NCBI GenBank assembly: GCA_026874595.1
Contig: CM049321.1
Span: 24,973,479-25,037,478 of the forward strand
DNA: 64,000 bases
Direction: 5' to 3'
Origin: Sipunculus nudus
Lineage: Eukaryota > Annelida > Sipuncula > Golfingiida > Sipunculidae
Numbering within the stretch: the stretch's first letter is position 1; the number at the start of each line of letters is the position of its first letter. The position numbers and the translations under genes were made by a program. The notes beneath the pieces were generated by a model. It saw only the letters and a list, made by a program, of their open reading frames with translations, was not told the DNA's origin and did not search any database. This document shows positions 1 to 11,204 of the stretch, piece by piece.

Positions 1-1183
1 CTGCAGGCATTGCGAAGAAAAGTCTGTACAAGTGTATTTGTCATGAAAATTTATATTTTACATGAAATTTTCTATGTTCAGGAGCCGTAAAACAATCAAA
101 AGTAGGTCAACTGGGACGAAACGCAATCTCGATCTGTAACTGGTCAATATCTGGCCACACACCAAAAATCAGGCCAATATCTGCAGGCATTGCGAAAAAA
201 AGTCCGTACATGTGTATTTGTCATGAAATTTCATATTTTTCATGAAATTTTCTATGTTCAGGAGCCATAAAACAATCAAAAGTATGTCAACCAGGACAAA
301 ACGCGAACTCGATCTGTAACTGTCATTATCTGCCCACACATAAAAAATCAGGGTGGTATCTGCAGGCATTGAGGAAAAAAAGTCAGTACATATGCATTTG
401 TTATGAAAATTTCTATTTTTCATGAAACTTTCTATGTTCAGGAGCAGTCAAATGGTCAAAAGTAGGTCAACTGGGACAAAATGCAAACTCGATCTGTAAC
501 TGGTCATTATCTGCCTACACACCAAAAATCAGGCCCGTATCTGCAGGCACTGCGAAAAAAAGTCCATACATGTGCACTTTTTTATGAAATTTTTTATGTT
601 AGAGCACCGTCAAATGGTCAAAAGTAGGTCAATGGGGACAAAACGTAAACTTGGTCTGTAACTGGTCATTATCTGCCCACACACCAAAAATCAGGCCAAT
701 ATCTGCAGGCATTGCGAAAAAAAAGTCCGTACATGTGTATTTGTCATGAAATTTCATATTTTTCATGAGATTTTCTATGTTCAGGAGCCGTAAAACGGTC
801 AAAAGTAGGTCAACTCGGACAAAACGCGAACTCGATCTGTAACTGGTCATTATCTGCCTACACACCAAAAATCAGGCTAATATCTGCAGGCATTGCGAAA
901 AAAAATCCGTACATGTGTATTTGTCATGAAATTTCTATTTTTCATGAACTTTTCTAAGTTTAGGAGCCGTAAAACGGTCAAAATTAGGTCAACTGGGACT
1001 AAGTGGAACTCGATCTGTAACTGGTCTATATCTGGCCACACACCAAAAATCAGGCCAATATCTGCAGGCATTGCGAAAAAAAGTCTGTACAACTGTTTGA
1101 TTTCGGAAGGACGGAAGGACAGAATGACGGAATGATGGACATGGGTAAAACTATATGCCCCGGCCACTTTGTGGCGGGGGCAT
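1..1183 (+). repeat. 180-bp satellite element with terminal hairpin (pearl/Helitron-like)
   Basis: Six full units and one partial unit of about 178-181 bp start at 1, 181, 360, 541, 703, 884 and 1062, each with CTGCAGGCATTGCG. They are followed by a degenerate GGAC/ACGG tract (1104-1144) and a terminal hairpin (1155-1183, ATGCCCC...GGGGGCAT). Core repeats, then an ACGG-type microsatellite, then a 3' hairpin is the layout of bivalve pearl elements and related Helitron-like elements (established for those families). The left end lies outside the window. Short ORFs in both strands are shadows of the repeat. Confidence 0.8.
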
Positions 1184-2002
1184 AAAAATACAAACCTCTA
1201 TGTAATTATATAAATGAAAGATACAATGATATGCACCTAAAAAGATATGTTATATATTTTTTAATTAACTATCCTATTTTAAAACTCGAGATCAGTACTG
1301 AAAAGTTTAAAGGAGTACATTTCCTATCTTGAGAACATTATACCTATAATTAACAGTACATCACTCAGGCTGCTATCAAATGTGGCAAGTTAGAATTTTG
1401 CATGATTCCATATCATGAGCTTGAAGTTTACTGATTCAATGATCCTTCAAAGAGTTAAAGCTTGATTACTGTCATAAAATATGAATAAAACCTAATTCAA
1501 TATTTACTTTCTTACATAAATATGCACAACTATGAGACAAATCTATCCAACTAAACAACTGAACAAATTTGGACATTATATTTGATATATCAATCACTAG
1601 CTGATAGACCCGGTATACCGGGCTTATTACCGGGGTTGGGGAGATTTATTAACTGAGATGTGAAATGTTGGCTAATTTTTTTATTCTAAAAATTAACAGA
1701 AAATATAGGTCTTCAGTGGGAAACTTTCTCCATAAGATATGTATAAAAATTTATAACTCACACACCTCTCTGAAGCACAACACTTCTGTGAGCAGAACAC
1801 GTTTCTATGTCCAGCTGCTTGTATCTTAATTTTGCGATTTACTTTTAAATTACATGAATCCTAAACATTATACAATCCCTACCTATAAACTCATAACCTG
1901 GTGGAGATAGTGCGTGAGTGATTCTGCAGTCGCTCCAATATTTTTAAATTTATTTTGTGGGGCTGTCCTCGTGGCAAGAAATTTATACCCTGGTATGTTT
2001 AC

Positions 2003-2084
2003 CTTGAAGACCTGGTCAGTGATGGTGTTGACATTGCGAACCGGAATGAGACGCGGGGGCATTAAGGTTTTTGATGATATTTGA
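2003..2084 (-). CDS. Gene A, last exon inside the window
   Basis: The acceptor is AGAATCCAG and the donor TTCAAG|GTAAAC. The frame enters in phase 2 and leaves in phase 0 with 27 codons: QISSKTLMPPRLIPVRN, then VNTITDQVFK. The last part (V-x-x-VNTITDQVF) has the feel of a Ras-association or ubiquitin-like strand-helix pattern, but this is speculation. The frame stays open for about 39 codons past the donor, so intron retention would give a short different tail. An alternative acceptor GATAG at 2092 would enter in phase 1. The gene must continue to the left of this window or in the remaining 2 kb, where only a satellite element and no further clear exon was seen. Confidence 0.68.
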
Positions 2085-2200
2085 CTGGATTCTATCGGTG
2101 GACGTAAAGATTAAGTTGATGTGAGAAACATTTTGAAAGATTTATTAAATGTACGTTGCATGGAAACTGTTCCTGAAGAAAGAAACAGAAATATGCATAC

Positions 2201-2272
2201 CTCGTAAGTAGCAGAAGCGGACCCAAAGGGACTCCATGCAGAGGGTCCGTATTCATTTTCAACCGCCGCAAT
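2201..2272 (-). CDS. Gene A, 72-nt internal exon (acceptor weak)
   Basis: The donor TTACGAG|GTATGC is reasonable, but the only usable acceptor is GAAATAAAG with a poor pyrimidine tract. In the frame that fits both neighbours (phase 2 in, phase 2 out) it reads LRRLKMNTDPLHGVPLG, then PLLLLT. Another frame (phase 0) reads IAAVENEYGPSAWSPFG and looks like the end of a fibronectin type III domain. That frame is stopped by a TGA 15 bases upstream of the acceptor and does not match the phases of the neighbours, so I prefer the first. Extending to the stronger upstream acceptor TTTCAG puts a stop in all frames. Confidence 0.48.
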
Positions 2273-2850
2273 CTTTATTTCATCGTATCAGACAAATTTT
2301 GAGGCCTGAAACCCCAGACACCACTCCACCCCACCCCAGGCCTGTTCGTGAAATTGGGACCTTGAATTAGGTTGTGTCATTATTCCTCCTGGGTTGAACT
2401 CTCCATTTCATAAAGCAAGGAACATGTGTTTTTCTCTTTTACTGACCACGCACGTGGGTCAAATCCCTCATTGAAAGCAAGCGTTATTCATATGAACAAT
2501 AGTCCTTAGTGTTAGAGGTTAAGTGACCACGATGCACGCATTACGGTGATTGCCGAAGGCAGTTCGGTTGTGCTTGGTAAAAAAAAGGAAAAATAACTCA
2601 AAATTATATGTATATTAAAAATTATTTATTTTCATATCGCCTATGTCACTGCGGGGATAATAACCTTTAAAATGATGTATGACACAATATTGTACACAAC
2701 GAGGTTTTAGAGAACACTGCGCACAAACAGGAACCGAATTCCTTTTATAAGTATTAGATATCCTTGCTTCTCTGAACCGATCATGATGCTAAACACAGAG
2801 TAAATAGGCTGGTGTTCACTGGACCATGTCATGTTTCATAAACAACTCAC

Positions 2851-2940
2851 CTGTCTGCACAGGTGTGATAACTGATGCGTGTGTTCATATGTACCACCCC
2901 ATTTGGCTCTGTCTTGTGACCTTTGATGAGGGGTGACTGG
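2851..2940 (-). CDS. Gene A, 90-nt internal exon
   Basis: The donor TGCAGACAG|GTGAGT is essentially consensus. The best acceptor is TTTAACTTGAG before CCAG (2941), which enters in phase 2. An acceptor four bases further in (GCCAG) would give phase 0. The open frame has 29 codons, reading QSPLIKGHKTEPNGVV, then HMNTRISYHTCAD, and leaves in phase 2. A second frame is open but looks less like protein. The segment links by phase to the exons on both sides. No domain was recognised. Confidence 0.72.
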
Positions 2941-3692
2941 CTCAAGTTAAAGGTACTGTTGATATATAATAATATGTGATATATCCAACTCTTATATCAA
3001 TGGCAGTACTTGTCCCTATTGCAGTATATCACCAGGCATTTCATGAGACGAATCAATTGACGATATGGCATGACAATACACCAATCAGTCTGCACATCTT
3101 GTGCCTTATATAACACACAGCAAGATATAACCAAATAACACTGTGTCATGTTTATTTGTGTATGAATACGTAATATTTTGTTTTAACTGATTCAGTACCA
3201 ATTAATGCATTTTATGCAATATACCTTTTACTTTGGGACCCCTGGCTTTTACCCAGTACTTATAAGGACATATCAAATTACTGGATACCAAAGATTAGAT
3301 TAATAAGAGATTTTTTTTCATTATTTGCTTTTTCTAAATGTCTGTTTGCATAAATAGGTTTCTCATATGATTTGTGAACCTGCGATATTACAGTATGCAA
3401 ATATTTGTGTTTGGTCTTCTAGCATAGATTGTGGACTTAAGATGCATTCGAATGATCGTTGCAGCCCTTTACTTGCCCTGCAACGCCTTTAGTTTCACCA
3501 TAGAGGGAAAGTTAAACATATGATTGGGGTACTGTTTCAACATCTGATTGTGGAATACCATTACACTATTAATTATTAAGTAAGAAAATTTAAATCTGGG
3601 GTGTAATTCTACTATATTCCAAAATTAAAAAGGGGTGTAGTCACTCCAGTACATTATAATGGTCTCTTCTCTGTGACTACAGGTCCAATCAC

Positions 3693-3739
3693 CTGTCCAA
3701 AGAGTACTTCTTGCCATATTTCTGTGCCTTTATCAAATC
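3693..3739 (-). CDS. Gene A, 47-nt internal exon
   Basis: A small exon entering in phase 0 and leaving in phase 2. It reads DLIKAQKYGKKYSLD followed by AG of a split codon. The acceptor is AAATTAGTCAG and the donor GGACAG|GTGATT. Both are moderate, but the position and phase fit its neighbours exactly. It continues a Lys-rich helical segment from the exon at 4591-4684 and leads to the exon at 2851-2940, where AG|C makes Ser. No known motif was seen. Confidence 0.6.
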
Positions 3740-4016
3740 CTGACTAATTTATTCCTTGCATGCATTTAAAAAGGGTTCATGCGCCATCATCTTTTGAAAA
3801 GACTAATACCTAATCAAATTTCGCAAGTAAAATTTATCAGAAGTCAAAATGGGATCTGCTAGTCTGAGTGAAAGCCTGATATAGCTGGACATAATGTACT
3901 GTCTGAACATCAAATTTGATCATCTATCTGAACACTGATCCTCATTTGCATTTGCAATCCTACCAAGTTTAAGGTTAACAGCCATGTAGGACTGGAGTCT
4001 GGACCTGGACTTGAGT

Positions 4017-4217
4017 GCAGACTAGAGCCCACTATTCTGGGGATTTGACTTCAGGCCGTGGACTCAGACTAGTACTCAGACTTGGTTGTTTTTTATTCTA
4101 GACTTGAAATGGACTGGGCCTGATTTCTCATATCAAAATTTCAACCTCTGAGTCCAAGAACTAGTCTGAGTCCAGGGCCCTCAAGTCAAAATCCCCAGAA
4201 AAGTGGGCTCAAGTCTG
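4017..4217. repeat. Foldback element with GACTC motifs
   Basis: Two arms of about 70 bp (4017-4085 and 4146-4217) are inverted copies. Both contain GAGCCCAC, TCTGGGGATTT and GGACTCAGACTAGT, separated by a 60-bp loop. Degenerate GGACTC/TTGGACTC motifs continue to about 4515. It lies in a gene A intron. Confidence 0.7.
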
Positions 4218-4566
4218 CTTGGTTCTATATCCTTCTGGACTTGACGTGGATTGGGCCTTATTTCTTGAATCATTACCTCCAAGTGCAAAAAAGCCCATAT
4301 TTAATCAAGCTTTAGCTTGACCTAAAGGTAATTAAACATCCTAGTAAAAACCAAATGTTAACTAAAATAAAAATACTTATGATAAAACGGAGATCTGCAT
4401 TGGACTCGGGACTCGGGCTCCAAGTGACTCAACTCAAGACTCAAATCTCAAGGAATCAGACTTGGGCTCAAGTGGTCTGGACTCAGACTTGCACTTGGAC
4501 TCAAATGTTGTGTACTCATGATCAGCTTGAGTTACATCACTGAAGGTTTATGTATAACTTAATTAA

Positions 4567-4590
4567 ATAAATATATATATATATATATAC
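4567..4590. repeat. (TA)n microsatellite
   Basis: About 12 TA units directly abut the donor of the gene A exon at 4591-4684. Confidence 0.9.
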
Positions 4591-4684
4591 CTGAATCCAG
4601 CCTGCTAGATCATTCATCTTTCCATTCAAATTAACATCTCTGTAATCCTGCATTCTTGTATCCTTTGTCATACATCTGTCGATG
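4591..4684 (-). CDS. Gene A, 94-nt internal exon
   Basis: A clear coding block of 31 codons, entering in phase 2 and leaving in phase 0. It reads IDRCMTKDTRMQDYRDV, then NLNGKMNDLAGWIQ, and the alternative frames are interrupted. The acceptor is GTTTTCTCACCTGTAAG, or alternatively CATCGACAG nine bases later in the same phase. The donor is GATTCAG|GTATAT and runs directly into a (TA)n tract, so the intron starts with a microsatellite. The join to the next exon (3739-3693) gives WIQ|DLIKAQ with no phase conflict. The segment is charged and helical-looking and was not assigned to a family. Confidence 0.75.
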
Positions 4685-4718
4685 CTTACAGGTGAGAAAA
4701 CTCAATGCAATGAAGGAT

Positions 4719-4825
4719 TCATGTGGCCTTGCTATCAATAAATACACTGTTTACAAACACTTCTCCTGTTATATGACCACAATGTTCCAAATTTCCACTG
4801 TCTGACTGTATGATAATAGCACAAC
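4719..4825 (-). CDS. Possible alternative or terminal exon of gene A
   Basis: This minus-strand segment follows an excellent acceptor (a long pyrimidine-rich stretch ending CATCTATAG at 4826). It enters in phase 1 and is open for 34 codons before a TGA at 4719-4721. It reads CAIIIQSDSGNLEHCGH, then ITGEVFVNSVFIDSKAT. The second half weakly resembles the beta-strand/loop region of PDZ domains (a G-x-VFV-x-SVF pattern), but this is only an impression. It lies only about 35 bp upstream of the exon 4684-4591, and none of its possible donors has a phase compatible with that exon. It may be an alternative last exon with its own stop, or a chance open stretch. Confidence 0.35.
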
Positions 4826-4879
4826 CTATAGATGGGTGCGCACGAGGACAATAAGCAATAAAAAAAATATATAAATAAT

Positions 4880-4883
<4 letters not shown>

Positions 4884-4908
<25 letters not shown>
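4884..4908. repeat. (TA)n microsatellite
   Basis: Pure TA run in the intron upstream of 4825. Confidence 0.9.
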
Positions 4909-4913
<5 letters not shown>

Positions 4914-5288
4914 GTTTATCAAAAAGTATATAAGTTACAAACATACACACATAATGGAAGAATAAAATAAATCAAAACTGATAATATATATTGATAATAA
5001 TAGGTCCCTGCCAATGCATAAAATGATGTGTACCAAGCATGGAATTCTGCTGAAGGACATTTAGTACATAAACGGGATAAATAGCAGCTGAGATTGACCA
5101 ATATAGCAAATAATATGTGTAACAGTAAGTCTGAGGCAACAGAATTACTATGACACTACAAAGAGAACACTATGATATTAACATACTGCTATTCTTAATG
5201 TGCTGATTGTCTTGATACAGTTCATGGATGCACAAAGGAAACTTGAGAAATCCTGCATTTTTCTTTCCAAATTTGTTAAGACACACAC

Positions 5289-5361
5289 CTGGCCTGCTCC
5301 CATGTTATCACTGCAGCAATCAAAGATGTACGATAAAGAGTAAACACAACTCTTTGTGACA
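5289..5361 (-). CDS. Gene A, 73-nt internal exon
   Basis: The acceptor TGACAAAATTTTCAG is strong and the donor GGCCAG|GTGTGT is acceptable. The preferred frame enters in phase 1, leaves in phase 2 and reads SQRVVFTLYRTSLIAAVITW followed by EQA, an amphipathic or hydrophobic segment. A second frame (phase 2 to 0) is also open but does not fit the neighbour. In the preferred frame the split codon AG|C becomes Ser at the junction with the exon 4684-4591, and the two segments read as one continuous helical-looking protein. No known domain was recognised. The exon lies just left of a foldback MITE (5513-5881). Confidence 0.6.
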
Positions 5362-5512
5362 CTGAAAATTTTGTCAGAGAAGTGTAAACATGTGCCTGCT
5401 GGGGAAGATATATACCATTGCTTAGTGATTAATTTGTCTCAGAGTTTGTATTCAAGGACAAAAAGCATACATACTGTATGAACTGAAAAGTATGTGTTTT
5501 CCCTCTCATTTT

Positions 5513-5881
5513 TGCCTCTGCCAGAAGGGTAAACATTCATCCCTCTTAAAGTGTGTGTTTGTGTGTATTTGTTAATAACATAACTCTCCCAATCATGAAC
5601 AGAATTTCATGAATTTCCAGGGCATTTCAGGAAAGGGCAAATGAAGAATACGTTTTGGTGTGGATCTGGTGCGTGATCCAGATTCAGGAATGTCATCAAA
5701 GAATATTCACATATACACAGTTACATATGCACAAATGAACCTTTGAATATGGACAAAATAAGTGAATGCAAACATTGTACTGGAAGCAGCCCACATGAAG
5801 GACCCCCCACATTGTGAAGGCTTGCATTCAGAATGCAAACATAAGACAGGAGATGAATGTATACCCTCCTTGTGTAGGCAA
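5513..5881. mobile_element. Foldback MITE, family F copy 1
   Basis: The left end TTTGCCTCTGCCAGAAGGGT and a complementary right end (ATACCCTCCTTGTGTAGGCA) form terminal inverted repeats, with GT/CA-rich subterminal DNA. The interior includes a GGTGTGGATC...GATCCAG motif shared with copies at 52290, 53868 and 59769. It is probably non-autonomous, and no ORF belongs to it. Confidence 0.65.
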
Positions 5882-6691
5882 TAATAAAGTTATCATTACC
5901 AAATCCTTATCCCACGAGGATAAATCAAGATAAATTTGTAGCCGGAAAAAGACAAACACTGGCACAAAGAGGCTCTGGAGGGAACATTTAAACAATCTGT
6001 GCTGCATGCCTGCATAACTCGGCCTTTAAGAAGAAAACCATTGGGAGAAATGCCTGAAAAATTTTTAATCAATAGTATGAAAATCAGGACATCATATGGA
6101 AGCTCATGCACATGTATCATATTCTGGACTCCCTCATACTATTCTTGGTATTTCCGTATATCATCGGTTAAATCTAGAATGAGCCAGTGATTTCCTGTTG
6201 GTGACTGCAGTGTAATATTGGGAAGTAAATGTTTTATATTACTGCTTTTATAGACATGCAGCTTATAAAGAAGAATTTATGGCATTCTCCTATTACATGA
6301 ATCTTCAAGGTGTACGTATCACAATCACTGTAAACTAAAGCCCATTTACATTACATCAATGAGCCCTTACCCAGTTGCTTTAACCCAAAAAAGTGTGATT
6401 TTTTGGTGGGTAAAAGTGTGTTTTGTTTTTTTTTGGACAGGCAACGATTGGAAATTGTTCACTCAAACAAGCCTTGCCAATATTTTGACAGTTCGCTTAG
6501 GTTTAATCCCACTTAAATATGGAGTTAAAGAGCAATAACAGTTTGCTGGTTATTTGGCGTGCATTTTCCTTGTGAAGAAGTCACTGGAGTTCCCAGTGAG
6601 TACTTTCAGGAAATCTGTGGGATTGTGCATATTTTGAAGCAAAAATAATTCCCCAAATCTAAGTGAGGTACAACCAATGTTTATTAGACAC

Positions 6692-6842
6692 TTGGACACG
6701 TGTCCAAGGATTTAATAATCAATACTTGGCCGACAATCAAGGCATCGAGAGAGTTTTGTGCAAAATTCATAGTGGACCGCTGAACATCCTGGGTCAAATT
6801 AGAGGGCTTTGGAACAGGCTCACACAAGTTTTCAGTGGCCTC
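6692..6842 (-). CDS. Gene A, candidate 151-nt exon
   Basis: The minus strand is open here for about 68 codons without an ATG near its start. The part from EATENLCEPVPKPSN through LTQDVQRSTMNF and AQNSLDALIVGQ to VLIIKSLDTCP is strikingly protein-like. With acceptor CAGACAG before GAG (6843) and donor TGTCCAA|GTGTCT (6692), the exon runs from phase 0 to phase 1. This is exactly what is needed between the exons at 11.8 and 5.3 kb. Both splice sites are only moderate, and other cut points inside the open stretch (for example GGCCAA|GTATTG) are possible. The donor falls inside a perfect 18-bp palindrome (6691-6708). It could instead be a remnant of a mobile-element gene. The plus strand is also open here (6663-6857) but reads less like protein. 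Confidence 0.42.
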
Positions 6843-7017
6843 CTGTCTGACCCCTGAACATATATCTGGCGCAGAACTACCTTTTGGACTTGGTTAGGCC
6901 ATGACCACAATCTAAAAACTGACAGGTGTTGGCCAGATTTTTAAAATGGGTGAGGAGTACTGCTTGGCCAATTCTAAAAATCTGCCTGGCGTTGGCTGGT
7001 AATGTACAGTCTGTTGG

Positions 7018-7312
7018 GCTTAATTTTACACCCGAGCCTACTGGCTCATCAGGCCGAAACTTATACCGGTTTCAGCAGCATGAAGCGAGGTAGGAGTTAA
7101 AACTCCTCCTGGATGGGATGCTAGTCCATCGCAGGTTACCTTCCCAGTATTCACTAGTACTCATTTCTACTGAGCTGGGTGAACAGAGGTTCACTTGTGA
7201 TTGGGACCTTGCCCATTGGTCTTGGCAGGGTGGTGGTCAGACTGGGATTTGAACTCATGACCTCTTGATCATGAGCCTGGCACCTTAATCAATTTACACA
7301 ACTGCAGCCAAA
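7018..7312 (-). mobile_element. tRNA-derived SINE, minus strand
   Basis: On the minus strand a tRNA-like head carries a B-box (GAGTTCAAATCCC at 7256-7244) preceded by GGTGCCAGGCTCATGATC. The body contains the phrase GATGGACTAGCATCCCATCC, which I associate with widespread invertebrate repeats. No target duplication was identified. Confidence 0.55.
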
Positions 7313-7971
7313 ACCTGCCTGGATCTGCCTGAAGCCGGCCAGTAATGTACATTTGCCTAATGATCAAGCAAACAGGAATGATAAAAACATTATCATTTGA
7401 GCAACTCAAAGGGGCCATCATCTTTTAAAGGATATACATGATTTGGAATTTAATATTCCATTTGTATGAAAAGTGTTTCATACATCAATTAAAATCTGAT
7501 TTAAAGGTTTTATAAGGAATAATTAAATATGTATTAATTTAATTTTGTCTTGTATGTGCTACTTGCCAAAAAGGATATTTTACAACAGGGTAAAAATCTT
7601 CCCTGATAGGGACTGGATGTAGTTCTTAAATTTGTCTACAGATGTCAGCAATGTACATCAATTTCATTTAGAAGCAATATTACACATACAATGCACATGT
7701 ATGGGGTCTGTTTGATACATATTTTAACAAATCTGCTGCAATTATCAAACTAATTTTTGTTTGTCCTTTCAAGAAAATATTAACCTGTACCCTCTTCTTA
7801 AAATTACTTATTGATTAAGGTCACCATGTATAGTACTGTGCTGAACTCATCATCGGTTAGTATGTCTGTACTATATAACATTTTTATAATATATGTCCAA
7901 ATTGTATGGCCAAATGCAGTATTAATTTATAAGACTTTCCACTAAAGACCAACTGGTCATTCTAAATAAAC

Positions 7972-8060
7972 ACAGATCTTTATTTCTGCATGTTACAATT
8001 ATGACCAGCAGGGGGCATTACCTGCCCCAGAGGATGAAGCTGACCATAGGATACTGCTGC
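7972..8060 (+). repeat. Dispersed repeat fragment containing a CTCF-like motif
   Basis: This segment aligns loosely with 9287-9375. Shared pieces are GATCTTT, TTTCTGCA, GCAGG and GAGGATGAA. It contains CCAGCAGGGGGCAT (8006-8019), close to the animal CTCF consensus. Confidence 0.4.
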
Positions 8061-8167
8061 ATGACTTAGTGCCTGAAGGAACTTGCAAAATGTCAACTGG
8101 ACATGACTTCACATGAAATGTCTCATCTTAATTTCTCTTAAGCTCCCTAAACAGCAGTTATACAATA

Positions 8168-8587
8168 CAGTCGTCCAAGATCTCCTCTTGTGTAAGTATT
8201 GGTTATAGTCCAATGAAATGTAATGCAAGCCGTGAGGTTTGCGAGGCTTATGTCACATGGCAGGCGAGCCGTTTTTCATGACCCTGTGATGCAAGCAGAA
8301 TTGAACATACAGTTAGAACAAAGGGAAATACGCCACATGTGGGACAAATTAAACATGCGGCATCTGCTCTCACTGGACTGATAACACAATTTCTGGCACA
8401 GGGCCAAGAATCAGATCAACAAGAGTGTGTTTCACATGTTTAGAATATGGAGCTGGATGCACAATGCGATACCATGCTCTCATTGGTCTGATTACAATTC
8501 TTTGCTCTGTGTGCACCCTAGTGTTTGAACCCAGAAAATCTGGCTATAAAAAGTAAGAGTTACATGAGAGGAGATCTGGGACAACTG
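8168..8587. mobile_element. Tc1/pogo-type MITE with TA target sites
   Basis: Terminal inverted repeats CAGTCGTCCAAGATCTCCTC and its imperfect complement (right end GGAGATCTGGGACAACTG) are flanked by TA at 8166-8167 and 8588-8589. The element is 420 bp with no transposase reading frame. Confidence 0.75.
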
Positions 8588-9692
8588 TAGTGTATAACCA
8601 CTGCAAGAGAATCATGAATTTCTCCTTGTTTTGTGGTCCAAAAGAACACTTCCTCAGCTGTCATTTTTACCCTGTGCAAACCACAGTTGATTGTTTCAGT
8701 CAGTTCTGTGTGTGAGTGTATCCTAAGGTATTCTGACAACAAATTTTTAGATTTATGTAAATTGGACTTTTGATTTGGAGTATGAAAACCTCCCAGTGAC
8801 TAAATGTTGGCATAATTCTCAGTGTCAGAATCTCCAAGAAGAGTGTTTTATGGGGTTTTAGCAGCACTGTGTACCACTTAGACTTGTAACATGTGATCAT
8901 GTAGCCTTGTGTGGAGTGTGAACTGTGACATCACAGGAGGCAATGACGTCACATCATGTGATGTTAAGTTTCCCAGACAGGTGGCACTACCAGTAACTGA
9001 AGGATCTGCATCGTCATGAATGTGGAGCTTTGTGTATATAATCTTATGCATCAATATCACAATGCCCAGGGATGTTTTTCAAGATGCTTTTCCATTGTAA
9101 AAAAAACATCTCAAGTAACAATATTGGCTATATATAGCTATCATCCAACATTTTAGGTAACCATCTTGAGATATTTTCTTTGAGCGCCATACTCTGAGTC
9201 CCCAAAACGAGTACTTTTATTTTCATTTTCAATCTACGCAGTATTACCGATACAGGTCTCTCCACTTGAGGCGCAATAGGTACAGATCTTTCATTTCTGC
9301 AGTTTACAAAAGTGCCCTGCAGGAGGAGTTTCCTGTACTTTGAGGATGAAAATGATTATACAATTCTGTCACAGCTGGAGCCAGCATACCTATTAATAAC
9401 ACCTGAAGGATTTAATGGATATATGTATAAAACAGGTATGAAGGTTCAAGGTGAGACTAGGGATGAACACAATTACCAGCAGGTACTCATACTGGGACAG
9501 GACTGCAATTAAATTCTATGCACTCTTAACTTAATGTCTGAAATATTTGACATTTTGTTGTGTTTTATGTAATGATAATCCATTAAATAAGGTGTAGAAC
9601 CTAATAAGCCCTTATCTGAAGTTCAAATAAAACTGAAGTAAAATTTAAGACATGCTGAGAACTGCACTTTTCTTTAATGAAAGAACATCATA

Positions 9693-9832
9693 CAGTAGAA
9701 CCTCCGAATTACAGACAATGGCGGGACCTGACATTTTGCCCACAATAGAGAGATGTCCCTAGTAATTAGGAGATTATATATTTTGGGACCTACTTTCAGG
9801 GGACTGCCAATAAGTGGTCGTAAATAGGAGGT
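9693..9832. mobile_element. pogo/Tigger-like MITE fragment
   Basis: The left end is TA-CAGTAGAACCTCCGAATTAC. The right half contains a roughly complementary TCGTAAATAGGAGGTGCC, but the exact right end was not found. Confidence 0.5.
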
Positions 9833-10424
9833 GCCCCACAACCGATGATGGATTATTAATTGATTTTTACCTAAAACTTCAGCTAAGTGAATTCTGTCTG
9901 ACTTGTAAATTACACTGATAAGTCATAGTAACAGTGAGTGCCTGCTAGCACTGACTTATGGCATGCCGGCTACTGTAATGCATGTTCTATTTATATCATT
10001 ATAAAAGACAAAAACCTTTATGGTAAAAGCACAGAACAGATAACAAGAGAAACAGCATAGAAGATCTGATTTGTATTTTATAGTAACATATAATCACAAA
10101 GTGCAGTTTGTCATCTATTTAAAGTAACATACAGGTAATAAATTGGGCTCACATCTACATGGTTTGCACACAAATGAAACTTGAAGCATATCAATAATGC
10201 TATTATAAAATGGCAAAAGGACCCTAGTGACGCACAAAGTTTTGTAAAAACAAGTGAAACATGCATTATGCATGCTCCAGTGAATCTGTAAACCCCTATG
10301 CAAGAGTTTGATGACTTGTAGCATATTGCTCTGTGAGTCATCCGGTCTTATTAATGTGTGCATGCAGGTGTTTACAAATTAAATGTCTGGCCTATATTTC
10401 TCTGGGTCTCATATATTTGTTTTA

Positions 10425-10672
10425 ATTATTCCTTTCTTTCTTTGTGTTTTACATAAGCCACTAATTTATTCTGTTACTCTGATGATCAACAAGTAAGTGT
10501 TCCAGCCTCATTTTCTTTAATAGTTCCTACCTTCCTTCTCTTTTTCTTTCTTTCTTAAATTATTTCTTTCATTCATTTCTCTCTGCTGTCCTTCTTCCTT
10601 TTTTCTTTCTCTCTCATCCCCTCCCCCCTCCCTCTCTGTATCTCTATCCCTCCTTTCCTCCTCTGAGGTCAC
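10425..10672 (+). repeat. Pyrimidine-rich (CT)n tract
   Basis: Long C/T-rich stretch (TTTC, CTCT and TCCC motifs), in an intron of gene A. Confidence 0.8.
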
Positions 10673-11204
10673 AGTTACCCTGTCTGATTAAACAAACAAT
10701 ACAGCAATATACAAGCATCAGACTTTACTATATTTCTATAAATCATTTTTGAAATTAAAGGGGCTTTTCATCGCTTCAAAATGTATCTGTCTAAACTGCG
10801 TTTAAATATTTATGATCTTGAAAGTCAACTTCAAGGTGAACAATTTTAAAACTCATTTGAGAACTTTGTTGAAACAATTTTCTGCATCAAAGTTGAAGAA
10901 AAATTATGTGGTAGATCATAAGTCATTGTGTCCACAAGAAATCCTACATTTCCACATATTTGACTTTGAAACATAAAGGTGAAGGCCCCCACTTTTTAAT
11001 GTCCTCTGTAAAACTGGAGGAAACAATTTGTTAATCAAATTCCAGGAAATATATATGCAATATACTTCAAACACTTAGACCAGTATGACTTCCAATGTGC
11101 ATGTTTAAATTTGCCATGTATCTCGCATAATATAGGCTACTGTAATTTTGGATTTCCAAAGAGATTTTACCAAGATTTGTTGCGATCTCAAGTAGGGCAT
11201 CGTT

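Noticed and set aside
2201-2287. Fibronectin type III-like frame (IAAVENEYGPSAW)
   Set aside because: It is stopped by a TGA just upstream of the exon, lacks a usable acceptor for a longer exon, and does not match the phases of the neighbouring exons.
5897-6079. Minus block of about 60 codons after a strong TTTTTCAG acceptor
   Set aside because: No donor gives the phase needed by the next exon, and two frames compete; left out of the model.
9312-9512. Plus ORF of 66 codons with a protein-like middle (QLEPAYLLITPEGFNGY)
   Set aside because: The start overlaps a dispersed repeat also present at 7972, there is no acceptor or neighbouring exon, and it lies antisense inside a gene A intron.
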